Below are positions 37,001 through 50,000 of a DNA stretch of 64,000 nucleotides, piece after piece. The DNA lies in NCBI GenBank assembly GCA_964059195.1, contig CAXKWD010000001.1, positions 218,558,484-218,622,483 of the forward strand, given 5' to 3'. Both the position numbers and the translations under genes were made by a program. The notes beneath the pieces were generated by a model that made no database searches, was not told where the DNA came from, and saw nothing but the letters and a program-made list of their open reading frames with translations. The stretch's first letter is position 1. The number at the start of each line of letters is the position of its first letter. Source of the DNA: Ectobius pallidus. Lineage: Eukaryota; Arthropoda; Insecta; Blattodea; Ectobiidae.

Positions 37001-40000
37001 GACTTCGCTCCCAGTGATTTCCATCTTTTCCTACAGCTAAAGAAATTACAAAAAATGACAGAGAGCCGAAGGTGGTTGTCACACAGTGGTTCAGATCCCA
37101 GGCGGCACACTTCTACGACACAGGTGTTCAAAAGTTGGTTCCACGGTAAGACAAATGTTTCAATTCTGGCGGCGAATATGCTGAAAAATAGCTGAACACT
37201 GACTGTGTCTGTTGCAATAAATATTTCCTTGAAACTGTGTTTTGTTTCTGTAAACGGCCTCAGGAAAACTTTAATGCATACCACTCGTGTTAAAGGTTAA
37301 CTTGCTTGTTTTTGTGCATAACGAAACAACGGCGGACAGATCCTGGAATATTGAGTGAGGGCGTGCTTGCACGTCGTTACGCGGGTACTCAAGGTGATTC
37401 ATTAGTTCTTTCATAGAGTACACTAGTTATCATTTTCACATTAAGCTTTTTAGATCTTGTTATGATTGTTAGTTTGTGTGGATCTTAGAGAAGTTTGAGC
37501 ACTCGATTGCGTGTTCAAAAAACAAAGGTTAATTTTGCACCATGCATAGCTAGCACTACAATCACCCTGACACAATGTTGACATTATCTGCGGGGATAAT
37601 ACACCTTAGGTTCCGACTACTATAAGTTGTTTTTATGATATAAAGTCCACCTATGCTCAGTATGTAAGAAACTTTAGACACCTAACCTATTTTAAAAGCA
37701 TAACTTATCCTATGACAGTTTACATATATAAGCAGCATAAGCTACTAGTCTAGAAATATATTATACAAGAGTCATAAGCATATCACAAATTCTTAACACA
37801 GTTATAATATGTTTAAAGTCCATAAAAATGCAAATATTATAAAAAAAATCCCTTTAGGCAAGCCTACAGGCTGAGGTAGATTTCGAAGTGCTTTTGGTTT
37901 AATTTACTGTCGCTGCGTAGCACTCTTCTTCTTTAGCCTTGCCATGACAAACCCGCAATAATAACTGCAAAAAAGAGGATAGAGCACTTTTTCAAACATT
38001 CAAATCTCGCCTTATATGAGAACTATCAAGAAACTAGTTGTTGATTTGTAGAGTACTCATCAAGAGCTTTTCAACGATACCCCACAAGACGTAGTTTCAA
38101 AAATTTCGAATTTCCATCCCCCACCCCCACTCGTACCCCCAAAACGCCCGAATCGTTGGTGTCACTGTGAACTCCATAGGGAGTACTCTAATTTATTCGA
38201 ACAAAGTTTCCCTCTATACTTCATAGGGACCGAGATATAAATGTTTTAAAATTTTGGACCAATTTTGCTCATTTACGAACTTGCCCGAACTATTGGGCCT
38301 AGAAATAACAAAACAAAATTTGGTTCAAATATATTCAAAATTACGGCCGCTAGCGTGTATATACATACATACACACACACACACATATATAGGCGTATCA
38401 GAAACAACTTTTTTGAACGGGCGGTGGTTTCGTACTTAGGGAGGCATGAAACGTAAAGATATGGAAGAATTTTTCGAAAGTCATAAGCTAGAGACCGGAT
38501 TTTAAAGGGAATTCCTTTTTTTACATTTCATCACAAAACGTGATAAAATTGAACAGGACATTAATGAGTAAGTTTCAACTGCAAATGACCTGGTTTAACG
38601 TCCCTTTTTTTCCTTTTTTAGGCTCATTTCCCTTTTTTTTTTAGGAACTTTCCCTTTCCAGTACCTTTTTTGCTAATTTATTTTGAAAAATTCGTAAATT
38701 ACCCAGTATTTGGTAATATGAAAACATTAAAAAATAATTGTTTGATTGATTCACCATTGAAAAAATAATTCCTCCCAGCAGAATAGAGCGTTACGGGGAA
38801 ATCACTGGCTTGCCATTGCCTAAGTTTCCCATTATAACAAGGTGTGGAAAATGGATTTCGTGTGCTATTTTCCTCTGTGGGAATTTCAACAAGATCAACA
38901 AATTTCTTCAGTCATTAGATGTTACAGAATCAGCAGCTGTAGAGCAAGCAAAGGCTTTACATAAAACAAACATGTATATCTCTGTTGAATTTTTATACTC
39001 TCTTACTTTTATATCCCTTTTTTCGCACATTTTTGGCATTAATTTTCCCTTTTTTTTTGGCAATAATTTTTCCTTTTGTTGGTAATAATTTTTCCTTTTT
39101 TTGGCAATAATTTTCCCTTTTTTGGCAATAATTTTCCCTTTTTTCGTCCTTTTTTGAGTGAAAATGTTCCCTTTAAAATCCGGTCTCTAGACTCATGACA
39201 TGGTATCGATTGCAATAGGTAAAGCTTTAGTTATGAATGATTCGCGTGTAAGTGTTAATAGGATATGTTTTAATTATTTTGCTCTTAATTTCCACAATGC
39301 TGCATTGCGACTGAATACTGCATAGTGGAATGTGAAGGGTAGGTTAAGTCATACTGGTATTTCACATAAGATATTGTAAACCACATTTCCGTCTGATTCT
39401 CAGGAACCCCATCTACATGACTCCTTGCATCAACTGACCTTTACGAATGCCTAAGTAATTCCCCTTTTGCCAATACCAAGGCTTCTTGTAGGAGTTGATT
39501 TCGACCTTGTCCAGTCTGATAGATGTGCGGCATCTCTTGAACAGCTTTCTCGTCTGATCGTTTTTGTCTGCACGATCACCTGGGGCACGCAACCCACCAC
39601 CTACTTAATGACCCATATCACACTGAAGACATTTAAATAATAGGCTAAAATTCAGAGAAACAGAAAGGATAGCAGAGGTGGAAACGTCATGAACTCAGAC
39701 TCGGGAGGTCGAGGGTTCAAATCCCATGGCCGGCTAATTTGAGTGTGGGGTTCACCGGGGTTTTCCTCACTCGCATAAGTGAATGTCGGATTGGGATTTC
39801 CTTCCCATCTATCCAGAATATTCTTGTCATGTGAATATTTTAGGAGACTATTCCACTCACACGTTTAGTAATTCCTCGGATATAGACCAATCACGATCGT
39901 TTACCTTATAATAACCTTCCTCGGATCACAAGGATGCAATTTTATCTGATAAAACGTCAGTTCATAACTGGACACGTAAGGCATCAACGTGCGATGATAA

Positions 40001-40986
40001 ATACGTCACATGCTGTCATTAACCAGCACGAAAACACATGATTTTATACAACATAATTTGTTTGGAAATTGAAATAATATAAATGTATATTGATTAAAAT
40101 AACAATTTCAAGTCGGTGCAAGCCAGTTCGTGTGCCTTTATTCTGTTCTGCTGTTAGCTTACCTGAATTACGTTATGTCTTATATGGACCATTGGTAGCA
40201 CTGGTCACCAATGGTAACTCAAATTGATTCATGAATAAAATTCTTCAATTAACTTAATTAGTTTAAAGATGAATTTTTGAATTATTGTTGTTGTTGTTAT
40301 TATTATTATTATTATTAATGTTATGGAGTAAAAATATTTTACATAGAACTAAAAAATGAATATATCAGGCAGTATTCCAAAGTACAACATTATATGGCGC
40401 TGAAACTTGGACCATAAGTAGACAACAAGCAAACAAATTAACGGTATTAGAAATGGATTTTTGGAGGCGTCCAGCAAGAAAATCCAGGAAAGAAAAAATT
40501 CGGAATAATAGAATAAGGGAAATAATGCAAGTTGAAAATAATATTTAGGAAATTGTAGAAGAAAGACGCTTGAAATGGTATGGACATGTACTCAGAATGA
40601 TAGAGGATAGAATGCCCAAGAAAATTTTGGATTGGAAAGTAGAAGGAAAAAGAAGAAGAGGGAAACCCAAAGAGTGCTGGATTAATGGGGTGAAAAGGAA
40701 TATGGCGAGAAAAGGATTATGGACAGGCAGTGGCGGACGCAGAAATTTTTTTCGGGGGGGGGGGGGGATTTGAATAGGTAGAAAGAATACTAAAAAAAAT
40801 TAATCAACTTACATATACAATTAGTTTATAAAACTGGCCACTTAGAGTACTTTTTTCAAATTTCGGGGGGGATGTAACCCCCCTATCCCCCCCCTGCGTC
40901 CGCCACTGTGGACAGGGACTTATGGAAGCAAAAGATTGTTGTGGGATGAAGGAAAACCATTCTATTGTGGAATATTCCTTAATAAA

Positions 40987-41024
<38 letters not shown>

Positions 41025-44000
41025 CGGTATTATTATATTTAAAATTTAATATTATTTTGTAAAAAAAATTGTTTGTAGCATCTTTAAATAAATGAAATGA
41101 AATTATTAATGTTATTTCATCTTGTGTTTCAGAGTTTGGTGTCAGGATGGCTATTCTACAGCTACAGATGTCAGCCGGTCGACTACTCCCACAGCCCCAC
41201 AGCCTTGAGGGTGAGTTTTATTCAAATATTCAAATGTCAAAGATAAAAGTTTTAAGTATTTCTAAGCTAAGAAGTAAGAATCTTCCCTTCTAAGAAGAAA
41301 GGTGTGTCTTTGATTGGCCTATATTAATTTTTAAACTATTTTTTTTGTGTAGAATACACTTTTCTCTTTAATTTGGTGAACTTTTTTATGCACATAATAT
41401 TATATTCTGTATATATTCTATGTCGCGAATCAAATTTTTATTGACATACAGTACTTGGAAATAAAGCCACAGAAAGGAAAATGTGATAACATGAACCAAA
41501 TCTTTGATCACAATAAACAGCATATTTTCTATGTATGAGTATTAATCCGTACGGGACTTCAGAAAAATGATAACATTAGCTGACTGATAACATTATCCAC
41601 GATTACATTAAGCATCGTTCACTGTATCATTATTATTTCTAATTCGTTCTTCATTCATTCATTAAAAATGTTAACAAGTAAATGGTTTCTAGAGCAAAAA
41701 ATTCATGCAACACTCAAACAATCCCTGTAAGATTTTCAAAAAATATTCAGAACATAGAATAAAATGTTTTAATTGATTATCTTTTGACAATCGAGGCTCG
41801 TTTATACCCAAAAAGCCATGTATGAATTATTCTGACAGTTTAAATATAATTAAGGTGTACACAATTAAATAGATAACACAGGCCAAGAAGAAAGAAAGAA
41901 GAAAAAAAAAACTTTTTGTTTGGTGTCTCAGATGTTTTACCGGATTTTGGCTTTACTTAGTGAGCTTATTCCAAATATGTAAACAGTTTTTATCTACCAG
42001 CTCTACTTTTATATAGATTTTATTCGTGAACTCTTAGTCTAGCGAAACAAAATCTTGTTTGATAATATAGCTAGTGAAGGTTCATGACCATACTTTTGAC
42101 ACATAGGACGAAAACTGTACGAAGTACAGAAAAACTAAAAGCTGGATTATTTTTTGGCCCTCAAATTGACAGCTCATAAACGACTGTACAGTATATGATA
42201 ATATAAATTTTTTGAAAGACCCCATGTTATATTGTTATTGTAATGGTTATGTATTGTTAGTGTGTTGCTTTTTTTCTTCACATGATTTAGAAGCTACAAA
42301 TAGGCACTGTTTTTTATTTATATGAAACGTAAAATGGGATAATATGCATAATGGTAATACCATATCTCAAAAACTATTAGCTGATAGGGCAAAACTAATG
42401 GCACATTTGGCATCAGCGATCTAAATGTACCCAAGAATAGGTATAAATTCTAAGGCACCAAAATGGCTGTTGGTCTGTGTAATTATAGCATTAAATGCAT
42501 TAAAGTAATTTTTATTTTCAGATGGCTAGAGGTTGTTGGTGGTATTATTTCTCCAAGTTCACAGAATTTATGGACACTGTAAGTACAATTTGTCTTTCTT
42601 TTTTATTTTAGCTACTGAGGACTGATTTTATCAAGCACAACTTAAGTCCATCTTAGTTAATATTCTATTAAGTTTAAGTGTTTAAACCAATCTGCATGTC
42701 GTAAGAAAAACTTCTGCAATAGAAATATATGGCTGTGATGAATTTACATGCAAAATACAAAACCCGAGCGATGCCGGGACTTTTAAGCTAGTTAAATATA
42801 AGAACATAATTGAAAATAAAGATGAATCAACATTAAAAGAAGGCCTAACCATGCTATGGCAATGCTGCACTTCAAGTTACTAATATTTCATAAAAAACAT
42901 CCTTTACAACCACGTACATTAAAAAGATAATAATATAATATTTCAGGAACTTTTTGAATCTAGAGTTATATCCTCAATCTTATCTTTATTGCAGAAATGT
43001 TCATGAAGCATTCCAAGATCAGGAGTAAAAGCAGATATACCCCAGGTCATAGGCGTAACCAGGCCGACCATATGGGGGGGATGTTATAACATCCGGGAGG
43101 TCTGGAAAAGGGGGGTCTGGGGGTCCTCCCCCGGAAAATTTTTAAAAATAATGATGCAAAATAACGAGTTTTAAGCTTCCGGGGGCCCTCCCCCGGAAAA
43201 TTTTTAAAATTAAGATGCAAAATAACGAGTTTTAAGCTTCCGGGGGCCCCCCCCCCCCGGAAAATTTTAAAAATTAAGACGCAAAATAACGAGTTTTAAG
43301 CTTCCCACGCTTTATACTTGTATTAAGTAATTTATGGGCAGACTTAAAAAAATTATACAATTTTCCTTTTTTTAATCAATGGGGGGGGGTTCAAACCCCC
43401 AAACCCCCCCCCCCCTCGGTACGCCTATGCCCCAGGTCGACTAAACCAAACCAGTTCCCTAATTAACTGACTTGGAGTATTTTACGGACAATGTTCAGAA
43501 ATTTGTGGAGTAAATCATAGATTTATACATATTGTCAGTGCCTTTATTCTAAAAAAAAAAAAAATTAAGGGGTACGGGGTAAAATTTAGCTTTTGACTTT
43601 AAGGAACATTGCCAAACTCACCCATATATTTAAAATGAAACTGGAATCGCACACAATATGCATAAGGTTATATGGCTTTAAGACCTCTCTCTGCCTTGTA
43701 AGCTGCAAATGATACACTCATATGGTTTCCTGCACCTTTCACAAACACATAAGGGAATGAAGCTTATAGTCCTTTATATTTGGAGTCAGTTTCTACAACA
43801 CTAGCAGGTGTCCGCGGCTTCGCCCATGATAATTAATTGAAAAATTAAAAATTAAGAGTATAATAATTATTAAAGCATTATATTTATTAACACTTGCATG
43901 AGAATCATTCATAAACTAAACCATTAATAATTAATGAAACAGCTAAAATTCCGGCTTTAGAGTACATTCCACAATTAGAAAGCGCCACTTGGGAAAACGA

Positions 44001-47000
44001 TCTCAGATTTGATTATGCAGTTCCAAAGCTACCTGTGAACACATAATACGTATTGTTTCTCAACTGTTTGTTGACAGATGAATATGATATGAATTTTATT
44101 TGATATAATTTTTCAAGGGAAGAATTGGTTTGTTTGGATTTTTACTGTCCTCGATACTTCCAGGGTTAAACTATCAATATATTATAATTTATAGCTCGAC
44201 CATTCAGCATTTCATCTGTTCGTAAATTTATGTACATTGTCTGATTTTCTTCCAATTTGACATGATTGTTCCTTGAAGTCATCTCAAATTTTGTATGTGT
44301 AAGGATCTTATTCGGTTTCAAAATGAAGAGCACATTTTTTTTCTTTTATTATTATTATTTCTTTTTAATGCGAGGTCTACTGTTCACAGACTACTAGTCG
44401 TTAGCACTATATAGATACACATAATCAAATTAATTTGGTTAATATACTGAAGTAAAATGTTTGATCCTTGTGTTGCAGATTTTCTTTGTCCTGAGAAAGA
44501 AGAATGACCACATCTCCACCCTGCACGTTATTCACCATGGAGTGATGCCCATGAGTGTCTGGTTTGGAGTTAAATTCACCCCAGGTATGATTTTTTAAGT
44601 TCCTAGATAGTGACTGTATAAAGTAGGAACATAATATTAATCATACATAATGTTTGCAGGACTCACAGTCAAATCATAAATATCTTATTTTATCACTCAA
44701 CTTGACTTGAAGTGTTTACTTACATATAACGTGTTTCACAAGCGACTTAATTACATCCTCAGATGAGGTCCACTGCTGGGTCCGTTGTTGGGCTGATAGA
44801 TGTATCTACAGGATGGATCATTCTGGAGATAAGGCCACTAATCTTTGGTATGTCAAAATTTACTAAATTATTCTTATTTCTTTGGATGAAGATTTTTTCC
44901 CATATAGTTAGATCAACCGTTTTATTTACAACTTTTAGTTAAAAGTTGTACATAAACTATATGAGAAGTAATCTTCATCCAGAGAGATAAGAATAATTTA
45001 ATAAATTTTGACATGCCAAAGAAAAGCGACCTTATCTCCAGAGTGATCCATCCTACAGAGACATCTATCAGCCCAACAATAGACCCGGCAATAGACCTCA
45101 TCTGAGGTTGCAAGCAAGTCGCTTGTGAAATGCATTATGTGTAACTAAACACTTAAAATGAAGTTCAGTGATAAGGTTTTTATGATATAGTATTAGTTGT
45201 CTGTTGTTTGTTGAATGATGGTGCAGTGTTGAAAACTTAAAAAGGAAGGCGCTGCTCTGGCATGCATTCACATCCGGTTTATTGTGTCATTAACCAGTTT
45301 TAATTTTTCTACCCAAGATGTATTCTTTAAAGTTTTGTACGTTAAAAACTACTGCATCACAAATCTTAATATATTTTGCCAGTGGCGGACGCAGCATTTT
45401 TTTTCGGGGGGGGATTTGAGTAGGTACAGAAGGAATACTAAAAAAAAAATAATTAACTTACATATATAATTAGTTTATAAAACGGGCCACTTAGAGTGTA
45501 TATATAGCCTTTTTTCAAATTTCGGGGGGGGATCTATCCCCCCAATCCCCCCCTCTGCGTCCGCCACTGTATTTTGCACTCCCAGGGTTGTGTTCCCTTG
45601 GCCATTTGTCTAGTCTCCCCATTGGTAAATGTGGGCATGTAAGCCTGTATTGTCATAAAAAATATTCTAATGACTCTTGTGCCATATAATATCCTATATA
45701 ACAATGCAAACTGAATGTACAAAGGATATAATATTATATCATAATGCCAGTACCATAGAATGTTAAATGAAGTTTTCAAATGTGTCAAATAAAATAAAAA
45801 CGTTTTTTATTGGTGGCAACATTGGACCCACCATTGCCTGTGTGTGTTTTGTTTTTAATGGGTCATTAGGCTGACCCCTCTAAGGACAGTTTAGTTGTTG
45901 CTCGGAAATGTCCGTTACAAGAAGTAGTTGTGTTCACCATGTGTTCAGTTCAGTATTTCACTGTGTTAACATCAAGAAAGACTTGTTGTTTCAATGAAGG
46001 GCTTTAATGTGTTAATGCAGATTAGAACAAAATGGATTTTCAATGTTATTAACAAATAAAGTACACTTGACTTATAAACTCTGCAAAGTTAGTTTTTAAT
46101 AGGTTATAAAATAAATAAATAAGGAGCGCTCGAAAGAGCATTAGGTATGGAGATTTTTTTTGTTTAGTCTTTGCTATAGTCGTTTATAGATTTGGATCTC
46201 TCTGGGCACTTAATCAGATGGTAGCGTTCACATTTCCCGTTGCACAACACGCACACACAATCTTCATTTGGTTGATGAAATCGTTGGGTTCTACAGATTT
46301 TATGATGGAAGCCATGGGTTGCGAGCCTGGTCACGACGTGCCTTTGGTCCTGACATGCCTCGATCCATTTCCTGTCTATCATAGCGCTTGTACCATAAAA
46401 TTCCGGGTCGATGTCGTCCCGCTTTCTTCGTCTTGAATTTAGCTGTGCCTGATATGGACCGGTAGATGGTAGCAGCAGTTTCAGCTTCAGATCTTCTATA
46501 AAGAAAGATTCCCTCGCCAGTTCATATGCGATCCTGGAGGGGGCATATATCCCAACTCCTAGGACTTTCTTGAGATATCTAGCTTTCACGCCTTCAATTC
46601 TGGCCAGGTCGCTGACAGTCAGTTTTTCCCATATTAGATCCAGTCCATATGAGACTATTGGGCTTATAACTGCGTCGAAGATGGACATAGCTGTGGTCAG
46701 GGAGAGTCTGTTGATGTTTTGAATCCTGTACATGGCTTTTGTTGCTGCTGTTGTTCTTTCCTGAATATGTAATCTGAACGAGGACATAGTCGTTTGTAGG
46801 AAAATTCCCAGGTATCTGAATTTGTTTACTGTTTCCAGTGGCTCGTCCTGCAGTGTTAAGATATCATCAGCTGCCAGTTTGCCCCCTTTTCTGAATACCA
46901 TGTGTACAGTTTTGTCTTTGTTTATCTCAAAACTATTGTCGACGGCCCACGTTTCTAGCTTCTGCAGTGCTGTTTGCAGATCCTTTTTGCAGTGTGACCC

Positions 47001-50000
47001 TAATGCCATATCATCTGCGTACATTATGAGTTTTACCGTGGGTAGATCTTGAAGGATGCTCGTAATGTCTGACGTTATAACGTTAAACAATAGTGGGCTC
47101 ATAGGATCGCCTTGTGGGACTCCATTTGTCTGTCTAACCCTTTCGGATAGAGCGACGCCGTCGTTTATAATAATGTAGTTACACTCTAGAATGTTTTCCA
47201 CTATTACAGCTAGGGGGTGGGAGTCTCCCAACATCCCTACAAGTTTTTTCATTAGGGTGTTCCTGTCAATCAGGTCAAACGCCTTTCTGTAGTCGACAAA
47301 GACCACGTGGTACTTCCCTCTCGAAAGTCTTAGCGCCTGTTCCACTTCTTCTTTCAGAAAGTTCACCGCTTGTAGCGTGCTCCTGTTTTCTCGGAAACCT
47401 AACTGGCAGTCTGGGATATGCACGTCTACTTCCTTTGCTAGTCTTTTCGTTAGGATTTTGGAGAATGTTTTGAATATTGTATTCTCTAATGCTATACCCC
47501 TATAGGAGTTTGGATCGTCGGTATTTCCTTTACCTTTGTACAGGATGGACATTTGCGCCGTTCTCCAGATATCTGGAATTGAACCGCTTGACAGGCATTG
47601 ATTAAACATATCAGTCCATACTGGGAGTAATAGTTCCTGCGTTTCTTTTATATGCTCTGTGAATATGTTGTCTGGACCTGCTGCCTTTCCCCTCTTTGAG
47701 GTTTTGATGGCATCTTGTATTTCTTTTGATGTAATTGGGGTGTGTGTTTCTGTTGAACTACCTGTGGTGGTTTTTTCCTGAAAGGCCGATGTGGCGCCGT
47801 TCTTGTTGAGAATGCTGGTGAAATGTTTTTCCCAGGTCTCACATGGTATTTCTCTTGCCTTGGGAACTTGCTTCTTCCTTATGGCAATGAACGGGTCAGA
47901 CATAGCATTCTCTGCTGTTTTCTTTGCTTCTTCTTCAATGAATTCTGCTCTTTTTGTTTTCAGAAGCAGTTTATACTCCTTTCTCTTTGCTGCGTATGCT
48001 TTTAAGTCGTCTGTCTTATTTGTGCACTTTGCTTTGTATAGCGCTTGCAAGGTTTCTTTCCTTGTGTTATAACACTGACTGTCAAACCACTTTTGGGCAT
48101 GCCTTGTCTTGGTTGGGACGAATGCTTTACTAATCAATCTATTAGTTATGTTCATCGCTTCGTCTACCTGATTCTGTGATATAAGGGCTCTTATTTCGTC
48201 CACCTTTTTTGAGTCTTGTAGTTTGGACAGATCTAGTTTTCTGGAGGGCCTTTGTTCTGGTGGTATTTTCGCTAGTGATGCCTGGAGATTTAATTCGATT
48301 ATTGTAGAAATGGGAACATGCTTCCTGATGGGCGCTGCTCCTGATGACCATAGTGCCTCTTGTTTCAGGATGCTTATAGCGTTTCCTCTGTGGAACACGT
48401 GATCAATGGCGCTTGCCCCGTTATGGGCGAAATAAGTTTTTAACGACTTTTCGTTTGCTAGGGAGTATCCCTCTTCTTCTAAAGTTTCTAACACCAGATC
48501 AGTCTTTGTGCTTGTTTTATCAGTTCTGCAGTTGAGGTTATGGGCCCAGGTTACGAGACCAGTGTGTCTAATAAGTCAAGGAATTTCTCAAGGTTATAAC
48601 GAAAATTCAAGATGGATCTAGCAAAGCACATAAAACCGCTGAACAGTGAAATAGAATGGCCTATGTGGAAACGGAAAATTCGAGATCTGCTGGATTACCA
48701 TGAAGGAGCTTTAGACGTAATTGAGGGTAAATTGAAGAAACCAGATCCGCTATTAGAAGGAGCCAATGAAGCAGAAGCTAGAGCTCACAAAGAAAAGTCG
48801 GATTTGTACAGGAAAGCTAACAGTTACGCAAAATCTACGATAACGAGTGCAGTTACTGATGCAGTTTATCAGAAGATCATGGACACAGAAACGGCTTATG
48901 AAGCATGGGAGGCTTTAAAGAAGAATTTTGAAGCTTCGTCTAGAGATCAACTTTTCAAGTTATGTACAGACTTCTTCGCCTTTAGTTGGAAATTTACAGA
49001 GGATGTGTCAACACATGTTGCAAAGTTAAGAAGTTTATGGAATGAATTAAATAACGGACTTAAAGCTAAAGATGAGGCTGCTTTACCTGAACTGATTCTG
49101 GTATGTAAAATCTTGCATATTTTGCCAACTAATTTTGAAACATTTAAATCAAGTTGGATGTTGTTATCAAAAAGTGAAGACAAAAAGTTTGAAGAATTAC
49201 ATTCACAGCTTTGTATGTTTGAAAGAAACTTCACAAAAGGTGGTGAAAAAGTTGAACAAGAAGCATTAGTGGCCAAATTAAATGCAGATAACGTAACCAG
49301 AAAGAAGTTTGTTTACAAGGGTAATTGCTATTACTGTAAGCAACCAGGTCATTGGATCAAAAGGTGTAAGAAATGGATAGCTGATGGTAGACCGCCCAAG
49401 AATGCAGTAAAGAAAAGAGAAGAAGACAAAACAGTGGTAACAAATGTGACATTACTATCTGTTTGTAGTGAGGCTTGTACTACAGAACTTGATGAAGATA
49501 ATTGGTGGATTGACAATGGTGCAACAAAACATGTAACAAAGTGTTTAGATTATTTTGTCAGTTTTGAGATATTTAAATCTCCTCACAGTGTCAAGGCAGT
49601 TGGACAAGAGTCTCTGAATGCAATAGGAAAAGGGTCAATAAGAGTCTTGTCAACAATTGGAAACAGATCTGAAGAAATCATTCTGAGTGATGTCTGGTAT
49701 GTACCAAAAATCTCTAAAAACCTTTTCTCAGTTTTAGCTGCTCAAGACCGTAACGAGAACAGCATTTTTGAGTCGACACCTACAACCTGTACTTTGAAAA
49801 TTAATGGTCAAGTAAGACTGGTTGGAAGTCGTGAAGTAAATGGTTCTCTGTATAAAGTGGCAATTAAACCATTAGTTCCTAAGCAAGGTGCTGACGTAAA
49901 CTTAGTTGAGGAGAAATCAGACCTTTTGCAACTGTATCATGAAAGGTGGGGTCATCAAGACAAACGTCATGTTAAAATGAAACTCAAGAGAGACTTCAAC

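Noticed and set aside
43120..43300. Regular repeats spaced about 60 bp, superficially CRISPR-like
   Set aside because: Direct tandem units inside a hAT MITE, with no variable spacers, in a eukaryotic genome.
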